This document shows positions 54,373-64,000 of a stretch of DNA of 64,000 nt, one piece after another. The DNA is from Actinomycetes bacterium (lineage in GTDB: Bacteria > Actinomycetota > Actinomycetes > S36-B12): the NCBI GenBank assembly GCA_024639145.1, contig JAHEIZ010000004.1, positions 32,441-96,440 of the forward strand. Reading direction: 5' to 3'. The position numbers were made by a program, and so were the translations under genes. Below the pieces are notes generated by a model, which saw only the letters and a list, made by a program, of their open reading frames with translations, did no database searches and was not told where the DNA came from. Positions within the stretch are counted from its first letter, which is position 1, and each line of letters opens with the position of its first letter.

Positions 54373-56445
54373 GTGACGATAAACGCGCTGGCGCCCTTGT
54401 CCTGGACCCCTCTTGATGACGATGCGGTGCGCTACCTGCGTGCCCTGGCCGCCGATGCGGTTCAACACGCAGGGAACGGGCACCCCGGTACGGCAATGGC
54501 CCTTGCACCGGCCGCTTACCTGCTCTTCCAGAAGGTCATGCAGCACGATCCGAGTGATCCCCAGTGGCTGGGCCGCGACCGCTTCGTCCTCTCGGCCGGG
54601 CATTCGAGCCTGACCCTCTACTCCCAGTTGTTCCTGGCCGGCTACGGGCTCTCTCTCGATGACCTCCGCTCTTTCCGCAAGGCCGGATCCCTCACACCTG
54701 GTCACCCTGAATACGGGCACACTGCGGGCGTCGAGACGACTACGGGGCCCTTGGGTGCAGGGTTGTCCACGGCCGTGGGCATGGCCATGTCAGCTCGCTA
54801 CGAGCGCGGGCTGCTGGATCCCACGGCACCTGCGGGCGCGAGTCCCTTCGACCACCGGGTGTTCGTCATCGCATCCGACGGTGATCTCGAGGAGGGTGTG
54901 ACCTCCGAGGCGTCCTCACTGGCGGGCACGCAGCAACTCGGCAACCTCATCGTCATCTGGGACGACAACCGGATCTCCATCGAAGGCGACACGGCCATCG
55001 CCTTCACCGAGAACGTCTGCGAGCGCTACCGCGCCTATGGCTGGGATGTCCACGAGGTTCCACTCGCTGCCGATGGAAGTGCCGATGTGCAAGGCCTGCA
55101 TGCGGCACTCGTGTCCGCGACTGCCTCGCCGAAGCCCAGTTTCATCAGGCTTTCTACCGTCATTGCCTGGCCCGCACCGAAGGCCAAGGGCACGGCCAAG
55201 TCGCACGGATCCGCCCTCGGCGCCGAGGAAGTAGCGGCGATTAAGGTCGAACTCGGACTCGATCCTTCACTGAGCTTCCAGTTCGACGAGAGTCTGCTGA
55301 ATGCGCTGCGAACTTCCGTGGCTACTCGCGTCGAGGGGGTACGCAACGAGTGGGATGCCGTGTACGTCGCATGGCGCACATCCCAGCCCGAGCGTGCCGC
55401 ACTCCTCGACCGGCTGCTCGCGCACGAGCTTCCTGCAGGGATCGGCCGCGCCTACCCCTCGTATGAACGCGGAGCCTCGGTTGCAACGCGTAAGGCTTCA
55501 GGTGAGGTCATCAACGCCATCGCAGGGATCATGCCCGAGCTCTGGGGCGGCTCGGCCGATCTTGCCGAGAGCAACAACACCACGATCGAGGGCGGCAAAA
55601 GCTTCCTTCCCGAGGGCAGCGGTCTCCCCGATACATCGCCCTACGGACGCATCCTGCACTTCGGCATTCGCGAGCACGCGATGGGCTCGATCCTCAATGG
55701 AATCGCGCTGGACACCTTGACCCGACCTTTCGGCGGGACCTTCATGGTGTTCAGCGACTACATGCGCGGAGCGGTGCGGCTGTCCGCGCTGATGAATCTC
55801 GCCGTCACCTATATCTGGACCCACGACTCCATCGGTCTCGGCGAGGATGGCCCGACACATCAGCCGGTTGAGCACTTGTGGTCACTTCGGGCCATTCCTC
55901 ATCTCGCGATCGTCCGCCCGGCGGATGCAAACGAGACATCAGCTGCCTGGCGCAGCATCCTCGGGCGCCGCGCTCCGGCTGGCCTGATCCTGACCAGGCA
56001 GAACGTGCCGACTCTCGTGGATGCCGACGACGCAATAGCCGGTGTCGATCGAGGTGCGTACATCCTTCGCCATGCCGACGACGCCCAGGTGCTTCTCCTG
56101 GCCACGGGTTCAGAGGTTCAGTTGGCCCTCGCCGCAGCTGACACACTTGCCGCGCAGGGAATTCGCGCGCGCGTCGTCTCGATGCCCTGCCTGGAATGGT
56201 TCGATGCCCAGGATTCCGCCTACCGCGACACAGTGCTCACCCCATCCATCCAGGCCCGGGTATCGGTGGAGGCCGGGGCAACTCTTGGGTGGTGGAAGTA
56301 CATCGGCACCCATGGGCGCGCAATTGGCCTGGATCACTTCGGCGCCAGCGCTGACTATCAGGTGCTGTACAGCGAGTTCGGCATCACAGTCGATGCCATC
56401 GTGGCTGCGGCTCATGAATCCATCACTTCGGCGTCAGGAGAGTAG
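54373..56445 (+). CDS. tkt: Transketolase
   Basis: Transketolase moves two-carbon units between sugar phosphates with thiamine diphosphate. The 690-residue protein has [18 protein letters not shown], the ThDP motif [13 protein letters not shown]...VIWDDNRIS (about 155-200), and the C-terminal-half [15 protein letters not shown] and [18 protein letters not shown]. It leads the operon tkt-tal-zwf-opcA-pgl. The GTG start fits the leaderless pattern. Confidence 0.96.
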   Translation: MTINALAPLSWTPLDDDAVRYLRALAADAVQHAGNGHPGTAMALAPAAYLLFQKVMQHDPSDPQWLGRDRFVLSAGHSSLTLYSQLFLAGYGLSLDDLRSFRKAGSLTPGHPEYGHTAGVETTTGPLGAGLSTAVGMAMSARYERGLLDPTAPAGASPFDHRVFVIASDGDLEEGVTSEASSLAGTQQLGNLIVIWDDNRISIEGDTAIAFTENVCERYRAYGWDVHEVPLAADGSADVQGLHAALVSATASPKPSFIRLSTVIAWPAPKAKGTAKSHGSALGAEEVAAIKVELGLDPSLSFQFDESLLNALRTSVATRVEGVRNEWDAVYVAWRTSQPERAALLDRLLAHELPAGIGRAYPSYERGASVATRKASGEVINAIAGIMPELWGGSADLAESNNTTIEGGKSFLPEGSGLPDTSPYGRILHFGIREHAMGSILNGIALDTLTRPFGGTFMVFSDYMRGAVRLSALMNLAVTYIWTHDSIGLGEDGPTHQPVEHLWSLRAIPHLAIVRPADANETSAAWRSILGRRAPAGLILTRQNVPTLVDADDAIAGVDRGAYILRHADDAQVLLLATGSEVQLALAAADTLAAQGIRARVVSMPCLEWFDAQDSAYRDTVLTPSIQARVSVEAGATLGWWKYIGTHGRAIGLDHFGASADYQVLYSEFGITVDAIVAAAHESITSASGE

Positions 56446-56447
56446 AC

Positions 56448-57554
56448 ATGAGCAACTGCCTGCAGGAGCTCACCGGCCTAGGGGTCTCGATCTGGCTCGA
56501 TGATCTCAGCCGCGCACGCCTGGTGTCCGGCAACCTTGCCGAATTGGTGCGCACGTCGTGCGTGCGCGGCGTCACCACTAACCCGGCAATCTTCCAGAAG
56601 GCAATTTCCGAGAAGGCTGATGCCTACGCACCGGATCTTGCCCGTCTCGCGGCGCAGGGCTGCAACGTCGACCAGGCCATTCGCACACTGACCACCGATG
56701 ACGTTCGAACGGCATGCGATCTGCTGATGGACGTATTCGAATCGAGTGGCGGGGTCGATGGCCGTGTCTCCATCGAGGTGGACCCGAGACTCGCCCACGA
56801 CACTGACGGCACTGTGACGCAGGCCGCAGAACTCTGGGAACTCGTGGCTCGACCGAACGCACTCATCAAGATTCCTGCAACGAAGGCCGGCCTCCCGGCA
56901 ATCACGGCAACTATCGGTGCGGGTATCAGCGTCAATGTGACGCTCATCTTCTCCGTGGATCGGTATCGCGAGGTCGTTGACGCGTATGTCGCTGGTCTCG
57001 ACATCGCTCGGGCTGCATGCATCGACCTCTCCAGTATTCATTCCGTGGCCAGCTTCTTCGTCAGTCGAGTCGATTCGGAGATCGACAAGCGCCTCGACGG
57101 GCTCGGGACCGAGCAGGCCCGTGCCTTGCGCGGGAGGGCCGGTCTCGCGAATGCACGCCTGGCCTGGGCTGCACACGAGGATGTTCTCGCGTCGCGAAGA
57201 TGGGCAGAGCTGGCAGCAGTCAGCGCACTCCCCCAGCGTCCGCTGTGGGCATCAACAGGCGTGAAGGACCCGGCTTACGACGACACCATGTACGTAGTCG
57301 ACTTGGCCGTCGATGGCTGCGTCAACACGATGCCCGAGCCCACCTTGGACGCTGTCCGTGAACATGGCCGCTTTCGCGGCGATACCGTCACCGGCACGGC
57401 GGCAGTATCGCGCGAGGAAATTTCGGAGCTTGCAGCTGTCGGAATCGACATCACCGAGGTCTGCGATCTCCTCGAATCCGAGGGTGTGCAGAAGTTCATC
57501 GACTCGTGGGAATCATTGCGCACCACCGTGGCCGCGGCAATGGCGTCCAGCTGA
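56448..57554 (+). CDS. tal: Transaldolase
   Basis: Transaldolase transfers a dihydroxyacetone unit from sedoheptulose-7-phosphate to glyceraldehyde-3-phosphate. The 368-residue actinobacterial type has [27 protein letters not shown], and the Schiff-base lysine in [11 protein letters not shown]. Start is 2 bp after tkt, and it overlaps zwf by one base. No sign of fusion to phosphoglucose isomerase is seen. Confidence 0.95.
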   Translation: MSNCLQELTGLGVSIWLDDLSRARLVSGNLAELVRTSCVRGVTTNPAIFQKAISEKADAYAPDLARLAAQGCNVDQAIRTLTTDDVRTACDLLMDVFESSGGVDGRVSIEVDPRLAHDTDGTVTQAAELWELVARPNALIKIPATKAGLPAITATIGAGISVNVTLIFSVDRYREVVDAYVAGLDIARAACIDLSSIHSVASFFVSRVDSEIDKRLDGLGTEQARALRGRAGLANARLAWAAHEDVLASRRWAELAAVSALPQRPLWASTGVKDPAYDDTMYVVDLAVDGCVNTMPEPTLDAVREHGRFRGDTVTGTAAVSREEISELAAVGIDITEVCDLLESEGVQKFIDSWESLRTTVAAAMASS

Positions 57555-59092
57555 TGCCTGAAGCCCCTACGCAACGCAATCCGCTTCGCGATCCGCTCGA
57601 TCAGCGGCTTCCGCGCGTTGCCGGCCCGTGCGGGCTAGTCCTGTTCGGCGTGACAGGCGACCTCTCCCGCAAGAAGGTCATGCCGGCGATCTACGATCTC
57701 GCCAATCGGGGACTTCTCCCGCCGGGATTCGCACTCGTGGGCTTCGCCCGTCGCGACTGGGCCGATGAGGACTTCGCGAAGATCGTCCACGATTCAGTGC
57801 GCGAGCACTGCCGGACACCCTTCCGCGAGGAGATCTGGGATCAACTCGCCCAGGGAATTCGCTTCGTCGCCGGTGACCTCGATGATCCCGACGCGTATGA
57901 GCGGCTCAAGACAGTTGTCGACGATCTCGATGCCCATCGCGGCACAGGCGGAAACCACGCCTTTTATCTCTCGATTCCACCTGGACTCTTCCCGGTGGTG
58001 CTCTCGCACCTGAAGACTTCGGGCCTTGCAGAGAGCACCGATGGCTCCTGGCGACGAGTGGTGATCGAGAAGCCCTTTGGCCATGATCTCGAATCAGCAG
58101 TCGAGCTCAACCGCGTCGTCGGCGAGGTCTTCGAGTCTGGTTCGGTGTTCCGTATCGATCACTACCTCGGCAAGGAGACCGTCCAGAACATCCTGGCCGT
58201 GCGCTTCGCGAATGCGATGTTCGAGCCGCTGTGGAACTCCAACTACGTCGACAACGTGCAGATCACCATGGCTGAGGACATCGGCATCGGCGGTCGCGCG
58301 GGCTACTACGACGGCATCGGCGCGGCCCGCGACGTCATCCAGAACCACCTGCTGCAGCTGCTGGCACTCACCGCAATGGAGGAGCCCCTCTCGTTCTCGG
58401 CTGATGACGTGCGTGCCGAGAAGGTCAAGGTGCTCTCGGCTGTCCGTCTTCCCCGCGACCTCGAGCTCCACACCTCGCGCGGACAGTACGCCGAGGGCTG
58501 GCAGGGCGGCATTCACGTGCCGGGCTACCTCCAGGAGGAGGGCATCAATCCCGGCTCGACCACTGAGACCTATGCCGCCATTCGACTCGATGTCGATAAC
58601 AGGCGATGGGCCGGAGTTCCCTTCTATCTGCGCACCGGCAAGCGGCTCGGTCGTCGGGTGACCGAGGTTGCCGTCGTGTTCAAGCGCGCGCCGCATCTGC
58701 CCTTCGAGAGCACTTCGGTGGAGGAGCTCAGCAATAACGCATTCGTCTTCCGAATCCAACCCGAGGAGGGCATCACGGTGAAGTTCGGATCCAAGGTTCC
58801 GAACACGTCGTCAATCGAGGTACGTGATGTCACGATGGACTTCCAGTACGGCGACTCCTTCGTCGACACGAGCCCTGAAGCTTATGAACGTCTCATACTT
58901 GATGTCTTACTGGGTGATCCGCCGCTCTTTCCCCGGCATCAGGAAGTCGAGCTGGGCTGGAAGATCCTTGATCCCATCCTCGACTTCTGGGCTGGCCAGG
59001 GCGAACCTGAGCAGTACGTGTCAGGCGGCTGGGGTCCTCACTCGGCTTATGACATGCTCGCTCGCGACGGCCGAGTCTGGAGGCGACCATGA
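57554..59092 (+). CDS. zwf: Glucose-6-phosphate 1-dehydrogenase
   Basis: Zwf oxidises glucose-6-phosphate to 6-phosphogluconolactone, making NADPH. The 512-residue protein has the cofactor loop [16 protein letters not shown] and the active-site [13 protein letters not shown] with the catalytic His. The substrate-binding segment [13 protein letters not shown] is also present. The ATG overlapping the tal stop is used; the longer frame overlaps tal. It overlaps opcA by 4 bp. Confidence 0.96.
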   Translation: MPEAPTQRNPLRDPLDQRLPRVAGPCGLVLFGVTGDLSRKKVMPAIYDLANRGLLPPGFALVGFARRDWADEDFAKIVHDSVREHCRTPFREEIWDQLAQGIRFVAGDLDDPDAYERLKTVVDDLDAHRGTGGNHAFYLSIPPGLFPVVLSHLKTSGLAESTDGSWRRVVIEKPFGHDLESAVELNRVVGEVFESGSVFRIDHYLGKETVQNILAVRFANAMFEPLWNSNYVDNVQITMAEDIGIGGRAGYYDGIGAARDVIQNHLLQLLALTAMEEPLSFSADDVRAEKVKVLSAVRLPRDLELHTSRGQYAEGWQGGIHVPGYLQEEGINPGSTTETYAAIRLDVDNRRWAGVPFYLRTGKRLGRRVTEVAVVFKRAPHLPFESTSVEELSNNAFVFRIQPEEGITVKFGSKVPNTSSIEVRDVTMDFQYGDSFVDTSPEAYERLILDVLLGDPPLFPRHQEVELGWKILDPILDFWAGQGEPEQYVSGGWGPHSAYDMLARDGRVWRRP

Positions 59093-59985
59093 TCCGGCTC
59101 GATGACACCAGCGGCTCGGCAGTCGCAGCCGCAATCGCGGCGGAACGTCGACGCCTCGGATCTCCGACGACTGGCATGGTGCTCACCCTGCTGATCCTTA
59201 GCGACGAGGACAATGCCTCAGACGCCACCAATGCTGCAGTCGAGGCTGCCCGACAGCATCCGATGCGGATCATCACCTTGATCCCCAAGCCGGGCAAGGT
59301 AGCGGCGCGACTCGATGCCCAGATCTCCGTGGGCGGCGACCAGGGCCCCGGCGAAGTGGCGGAGCTACGACTGCGTGGTGAGCTTGCCGAGTTCTCGAAT
59401 TCAGTCGCCGTCCCACTTCTGCTGCCTGATACCCCGGTGGTCGCGTTCTGGCCTGGTGACTGCCCAGCAGTCCCCGCAGACGATCACATCGGCAAGCACG
59501 CGCAGCGTCGGATCACTGATGCCGCTGCCGCGACCGATCCGGTTGCGGCACTTCGCGCGCGTTCCACGGGCTACCGGCCGGGAGACACGGACCTTGCCTG
59601 GGCACGCCTGACACCCTGGCGTTCCGTCCTGGCCTCAGCGCTGGATCAAGGCGTGCCCGACATTGCTGAAGTCGGGATCGAGGCCGAACCCGGCAATCCC
59701 AGCGCACTGCTCCTTCAGGCCTGGCTACAGGATGCACTTCGCGTAGGTGTCGTGGTCCGTGACAGCGAGGGTCCAGGTATCACGGCCGTGCGCATGTCCA
59801 CGCCGACGGGCGATATCTCCGTGAGTCGAAGCGACGGTATCCATGCTGTTCTCGCGCGACCCGGAGTACCAGACTCGGCGATTGCTCTGCGTCGTCGTGA
59901 CTACGCGGCACTCGTGTCCGAAGAGCTTCGTCGTCTCGATCCGGATGAGGTGTACGGACGCACCATCACGGGGATGTTCGGGTGA
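59089..59985 (+). CDS. opcA: Glucose-6-phosphate dehydrogenase assembly protein OpcA
   Basis: The 298-residue protein matches OpcA, an activator or assembly factor for Zwf in cyanobacteria and actinobacteria. It includes [17 protein letters not shown] near the start and [22 protein letters not shown] at about 115-136. No enzyme motif is evident. It lies directly between zwf and pgl with ATGA/GTGA overlaps, as in corynebacteria and mycobacteria. Confidence 0.92.
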   Translation: MIRLDDTSGSAVAAAIAAERRRLGSPTTGMVLTLLILSDEDNASDATNAAVEAARQHPMRIITLIPKPGKVAARLDAQISVGGDQGPGEVAELRLRGELAEFSNSVAVPLLLPDTPVVAFWPGDCPAVPADDHIGKHAQRRITDAAAATDPVAALRARSTGYRPGDTDLAWARLTPWRSVLASALDQGVPDIAEVGIEAEPGNPSALLLQAWLQDALRVGVVVRDSEGPGITAVRMSTPTGDISVSRSDGIHAVLARPGVPDSAIALRRRDYAALVSEELRRLDPDEVYGRTITGMFG

Positions 59986-60752
59986 CACTCGAGATCATCA
60001 GGCACCACGATGCCGAGGATCTCGCGACCGCAACGGCCGCGCGAATAGCGACCACGGTTGCTCAGCTTCAGGCCGAGTTCGGATCAGCATCGATTGTGCT
60101 CACCGGAGGCCGCATAGCCGGTGGCCTCATGTTCGCACTCGCCGACCCGATCATCGCCGACTCCATCGACTGGTCTCGGCTTGACCTGTGGTGGGGCGAT
60201 GAGCGCTATCTGAGGGCAGGGGATCCCGAACGCAATGACCACCTAGCTGACACGCGACTTCTCCCCCAGGTCACGATCCCTGAGGAGCGCATACATCGAG
60301 TCCTCGGCCCTGAAGCCTCCGAGTCTGCCGAGGATGCAGCCAGGACCTATGCCCAAGAGATCGAATCCGCTGCGACCAGCCGTGCACGAGACGGTAGGCC
60401 GGCATTCGACATCGTGCTGCTGAGCATCGGCCCCGACGGCCATGTGGCCTCATTGTTCCCCGAAACGGCGTCCTTGAGATCCGATGCCATCACCCTGGTA
60501 ATACATGACTCGCCGAAGCCGCCGCCCGTGCGCGTCACTCTGGGTTACACGGCACTCAATGATTGCACGGAATCCTGGCTGCTTGCGAGCGGTGGTGAGA
60601 AGGCTGCCGTCATCGACCTCATGCTCACTCAAGGGGCAGGACCCCTGCAGATTCCGGCCGCCGGAATATGCGCTCAGCTTCGCACCCTGCTGCTGATAGA
60701 CGAATCCGCCGCCAGCAAGCTGGCGACGGATATCGGTAAGCGCGAGTACTAG
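59982..60752 (+). CDS. pgl: 6-phosphogluconolactonase (DevB type)
   Basis: Pgl hydrolyses 6-phosphogluconolactone. The 256-residue protein has LTGGRIAGGLMFALAD, DLWWGDERYLRAGDPERND and IVLLSIGPDGHVASLFPE, all family signatures. The GTG start overlaps the opcA stop. It is the last gene of the operon. Its TAG stop lies in a CTAG shared with the convergent RbpA-like gene. Confidence 0.94.
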   Translation: MTLEIIRHHDAEDLATATAARIATTVAQLQAEFGSASIVLTGGRIAGGLMFALADPIIADSIDWSRLDLWWGDERYLRAGDPERNDHLADTRLLPQVTIPEERIHRVLGPEASESAEDAARTYAQEIESAATSRARDGRPAFDIVLLSIGPDGHVASLFPETASLRSDAITLVIHDSPKPPPVRVTLGYTALNDCTESWLLASGGEKAAVIDLMLTQGAGPLQIPAAGICAQLRTLLLIDESAASKLATDIGKREY

Positions 60753-61081
60753 TTGCCGCGAATGCGCTGAAGTGCCTCTTCGAGGATGGCAGCGCCATCG
60801 ACATCGGAGCGGCGCTCCTTCACGTAGGCCAGGTGAGTCTTGTATGGCTCAATCTTGACCGGGGCCGGCGGATTGGCCTGATCCGGGCCCGCTGGCAGGC
60901 CGCATCGCGGGCAGTCCCACTCCTCAGGAATGGCGGCGTCGGAGGCGAAACTGGGCTTGGACTCGTGTCCGCGTGAGCACCAGAAGGAGACCCAGATGCG
61001 CGGAGCTGCCTCTCCCCGCTCGGCCTCGCCCATGGGGCCGGCGCCTACTCGACTGCCGCGAATAGCACTTCCACCGGCCAT
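60749..61081 (-). CDS. RbpA-family paralogue
   Basis: The 110-residue protein has RGSRVGAGPMGEAERGE, a zinc-type core with CSRGH and CPRCG, then THLAYVKERRSDVDGAAILEEALQRI. This is the second RbpA-type protein that accompanies secG in actinobacteria. The sigma-interaction helix differs from true RbpA (HLAYVKERRS against HWDMLMERRT). It may bind RNA polymerase, but the role is unproven. GGAAAGAGGG precedes the ATG. Confidence 0.85.
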   Translation of the reverse strand: MAGGSAIRGSRVGAGPMGEAERGEAAPRIWVSFWCSRGHESKPSFASDAAIPEEWDCPRCGLPAGPDQANPPAPVKIEPYKTHLAYVKERRSDVDGAAILEEALQRIRGN

Positions 61082-61115
61082 GAGCCCTCTTTCCTAGAAA
61101 CTTCGAGTGAGACGA

Positions 61116-61364
61116 TTACGCAAGACGAGGAACGAGGAGTCCGACTGCCACGACAGCAGCGGCCCAGATCAAGCCGAGCCCGACCGTGAGACGGTCGAGG
61201 TTCTTCTCGGCCACGGATGAACCGCCGATGGAGGAGCTGACGCCGCCGCCGAAGAGGTCGGAAAGACCGCCGCCCTTGCCACGGTGCAACAAGATCAGCA
61301 CGATCAGCAGAACGCTGGTGATGACCAGGATCACCGCTAGGGCGATCGTCAGAGCAAGCAGCAT
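61116..61364 (-). CDS. secG: Protein translocase subunit SecG
   Basis: The 82-residue protein has two membrane helices (about 1-25 and 55-78) flanking the conserved LHRGKGGGLSDLFGGG. SecG aids SecYEG-dependent protein export. GGAG lies before the ATG. It sits downstream of tpiA, the usual gap-pgk-tpiA-secG order. Confidence 0.93.
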   Translation of the reverse strand: MLLALTIALAVILVITSVLLIVLILLHRGKGGGLSDLFGGGVSSSIGGSSVAEKNLDRLTVGLGLIWAAAVVAVGLLVPRLA

Positions 61365-61430
61365 TCGGGACTCCAGGTGGGTGTCAGGCCCATGGCGGGC
61401 CTGTCAAGGATAACTGATCGGTGAGGGTGC
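61365..61430 (-). promoter_or_regulatory. tpiA-secG gap with possible promoter and hairpin
   Basis: The gap holds TATCCT on the minus strand and a GGCCC-GCCAT-GGGCC hairpin before the secG ribosome-binding site. secG may have its own promoter; this is weak. Confidence 0.3.
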
Positions 61431-62222
61431 CTACTCCGCAGGATGCAGGCGGAAGCGGACAATCCCCACGAACTCGTCAGGATCAAGGCTGGCGCCGCCC
61501 ACGAGAGCTCCGTCGACATCGGGCTTGGCCATGATCGCTGCCACGTTAGTGGACTTGACGGAGCCGCCATACAGAACGCGCACCGCGGCAGCTGCCTCAG
61601 CTCCCCATACCTCGGAGATTCGGCCGCGGATGGCCTCACAGACCTCCTGGGCATCCTCGGGGGTAGCAACTTCACCGGTACCGATTGCCCAGACGGGTTC
61701 GTAGGCAATCACCAGGCCGGCCACCTGCTCGGCGCTCAGCCCTTCGAGGGATCCGTCGACCTGAGCCAGGACGTAGGGAACCTGCTCGCCAGCCTTACGG
61801 ATCTCCAGCGCCTCGCCTACGCAGACGATCGGGGTGATCTCGTGGCGAAGTGCCGCCTTGGCCTTCGCGTTGACGACTGAGTCATCCTCGCCGTGGTATT
61901 GACGGCGCTCACTATGCCCCACTGTGACGTACGAGCAGCCCAGCTTGGCGAGCATCGCACCGGACACCTCTCCGGTGAAGGCACCGGAGTCGTGGGCGGA
62001 GAGATCCTGCGCCCCGTAGTGGATGTCGTACTTGTCGCCCTCGATGAGAGTCTGGACTGAGCGAATGTCAGTGAACGGTGGGAGAACCGCGACATCAACG
62101 ACCTTGAAGTCATCCTCATTCAGCGCAAACGCAAGCTTCTGGGTAAGCGCGATCGCCTCGAAGTGATTGAGGTTCATCTTCCAGTTGCCGGCCATCAGAG
62201 GCATGCGGGTGGTCTTGGCCAT
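61431..62222 (-). CDS. tpiA: Triosephosphate isomerase
   Basis: TpiA interconverts dihydroxyacetone phosphate and glyceraldehyde-3-phosphate. The 263-residue barrel has [13 protein letters not shown] (catalytic Lys), [10 protein letters not shown] (catalytic His), [11 protein letters not shown] (catalytic Glu) and [15 protein letters not shown] at the end of pgk supplies the ribosome-binding site for the ATG at 62220-62222. The longer frame overlaps pgk and is rejected. Confidence 0.96.
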   Translation of the reverse strand: MAKTTRMPLMAGNWKMNLNHFEAIALTQKLAFALNEDDFKVVDVAVLPPFTDIRSVQTLIEGDKYDIHYGAQDLSAHDSGAFTGEVSGAMLAKLGCSYVTVGHSERRQYHGEDDSVVNAKAKAALRHEITPIVCVGEALEIRKAGEQVPYVLAQVDGSLEGLSAEQVAGLVIAYEPVWAIGTGEVATPEDAQEVCEAIRGRISEVWGAEAAAAVRVLYGGSVKSTNVAAIMAKPDVDGALVGGASLDPDEFVGIVRFRLHPAE

Positions 62223-62223
62223 G

Positions 62224-63429
62224 TCAGTTCTCCTCAAGGATTGCGATACCCGGAAGGGTCTTCCCTTCGAGGAATTCCAGACTTGCACCGCCGCCAGTGC
62301 TGATGTGACTGAACTTGGTCTCATCGACATCGAGAATGCGCACAGCAGCTGCGCTGTCGCCGCCACCGATGACGGTCATCGCTGCGCTGTCGGCCATCGC
62401 CACGGCGACTGCCTTCGTGCCCGCGGCAAATGCCTCCATTTCGAAGACGCCCATCGGCCCGTTCCAGACGACGGTGCCGGCGTCGGCTATGCGTGATGCG
62501 AAGAGCTCACGGGTGCGCGGACCGATATCAAGTCCCATCCAGCCGTCGGGAATCGAATCCGCCGAGACGATCTCGGTGTTCGCGTCGGGTGCGAAGGCAT
62601 CCGCAATGACGAAATCAACAGGGAGAAGCAGCTCGACCCCGCGCTCCATGGCCTGCTCGATGAAACCGCGAACGGTGTCGACGTGATCGGCTTCGAGAAG
62701 TGAGGTACCCACCCCATACCCCTGAGCCGCGAGGAAGGTGTAGGCCATACCCCCGCCGATAAGCAAGCGGTCAACGCGACCGATCAGGTTCCCGATGACA
62801 CCCAGCTTGTCGCTGACCTTGCTGCCGCCGAGGATGACCACGAAGGGTCTGGCGGGATCGTTGAGAAGCTTCGTGAAGACCAAGGCCTCCTTGTGCACCA
62901 AGCGACCTGCGGCGCTGGGCAGCAGGCGAGCGACATCCGTCACGGATGCCTGCTCGCGATGCACGACGCCGAAGCCATCGCTGACATAGAAGTCAGCGAG
63001 CTCAGCGAGCTCAGACGCCAGTGCCTTTCGGTCATCAGCGCTCTTGGAATCCTCGCGCTTGTCGTAACGAATGTTCTCCAGCAGCACGACATCGCCTGCC
63101 GACATTGCGGCGATGAGCGCCCTGGTCTGCGGACCGGTGATGTCCGCAGCCAGGGGCACATCGATGCCGAGAAGCTCACTCAGACGAGCTGCCACGGGTG
63201 CGAGGCTGAACTCGGGCTTCGGCTCGCCCTTGGGGCGACCGAGATGGGCGACGATGACAACCTTCGCACCGGCATCGCGCAGGGCATTGATGGTCGGCAG
63301 GCCGGCCTGGATGCGGCCGTCGTCGGTGATGACACGAGTGCCACCAGGCCCATCAGCCAGGGGCACGTTGAAGTCCGAGCGGACCAGCACCGTGCTCCCG
63401 GCGACCGAGAGATCGTCGAGTGACTTCAT
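62224..63429 (-). CDS. pgk: Phosphoglycerate kinase
   Basis: Pgk transfers phosphate from 1,3-bisphosphoglycerate to ADP. The 401-residue protein has [11 protein letters not shown] near the start, [21 protein letters not shown], and the ATP-binding [15 protein letters not shown] and GGGDSAAAV. The ATG at 63427-63429 follows the gap stop by 8 bp with AGGAA upstream. An upstream extension of the frame is within gap and rejected. Confidence 0.96.
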   Translation of the reverse strand: MKSLDDLSVAGSTVLVRSDFNVPLADGPGGTRVITDDGRIQAGLPTINALRDAGAKVVIVAHLGRPKGEPKPEFSLAPVAARLSELLGIDVPLAADITGPQTRALIAAMSAGDVVLLENIRYDKREDSKSADDRKALASELAELADFYVSDGFGVVHREQASVTDVARLLPSAAGRLVHKEALVFTKLLNDPARPFVVILGGSKVSDKLGVIGNLIGRVDRLLIGGGMAYTFLAAQGYGVGTSLLEADHVDTVRGFIEQAMERGVELLLPVDFVIADAFAPDANTEIVSADSIPDGWMGLDIGPRTRELFASRIADAGTVVWNGPMGVFEMEAFAAGTKAVAVAMADSAAMTVIGGGDSAAAVRILDVDETKFSHISTGGGASLEFLEGKTLPGIAILEEN

Positions 63430-63437
63430 GCGGATTC

Positions 63438-64000
<563 letters not shown>

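Noticed and set aside
54310..54720. N-terminal extension of ctaB (similar extensions at pgk, sufB, sufT, gcvH, tpiA, serB)
   Set aside because: The extra residues are shadows of the neighbouring genes and do not match the families; starts at overlaps or behind promoter boxes fit better.

Overview
The window looks like chromosomal DNA of an actinobacterium (Actinomycetota). By eye it is GC-rich, roughly 60%. The main evidence is a Pup-modification locus (mpa-dop-pup-pafA-pafB-pafC), two RbpA-family proteins, a SufR-type SUF operon, a GarA/MerR/GcvH block and an OpcA-containing pentose-phosphate operon. Gene order largely follows what I remember of the Mycobacterium tuberculosis Rv2118c-Rv2089c, Rv2053c-Rv2050 and Rv1822-Rv1832 regions. 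I see no mobile element, CRISPR array, tRNA or rRNA, and no gene-free stretch above about 300 bases. Coding density is very high, with many ATGA overlaps.

Layout. 2-1093: end of metH. 1094-11654: RecB-like nuclease, trmI, then mpa, dop, pup, pafA, two FKBPs, pafB, pafC, tatA and tatC. The 20S proteasome genes prcB and prcA, usually between pup and pafA, are absent; only 28 bp separate those genes. 11719-21180: helY, a 5'-3' exonuclease, an M24 peptidase, an amidohydrolase, lnt, ppm1, fxsA and rbpA. 21393-28638: gcvP under a tandem glycine riboswitch, two MerR regulators, a bifunctional nuclease, garA, gcvH and a pgsA-like gene. 28662-34833: TSUP permease, ABC ATPase, serB, sixA, the fatty-acid genes fabI and fabG, dodecin, DUF3099 and SURF1. 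34833-44379: an SDR and a leftward cluster of ABC-F protein, crotonase, ABC exporter, oleA, oleBC fusion and oleD. 44432-50790: SUF Fe-S operon with its repressor sufR. 50861-54309: two-gene ABC transporter, ctaA and ctaB. 54373-64000: tkt-tal-zwf-opcA-pgl, an RbpA paralogue, secG, tpiA, pgk and gap (truncated by the window end).

How the genes work together. The ole genes encode head-to-head condensation of two fatty acyl groups to a long-chain olefin, so the nearby fabI/fabG genes are metabolically related. SurF1, CtaA and CtaB serve cytochrome oxidase assembly. The SUF operon supplies Fe-S clusters. The last 10 kb is central carbon metabolism.

The most striking whole-window pattern is transcriptional. 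A TAGNNT-type -10 hexamer sits 6-7 bp before the ATG or GTG of many genes, implying leaderless mRNAs. At six junctions the UAG stop of the upstream gene is itself the first three bases of the next gene's -10 hexamer. Other notable points are the 20S-less Pup locus whose Mpa still ends in Tyr-Leu, a CAAC-N6-GTTG SufR operator at the sufR start, and a leaderless 11-codon ORF coupled to a DUF3099 gene.
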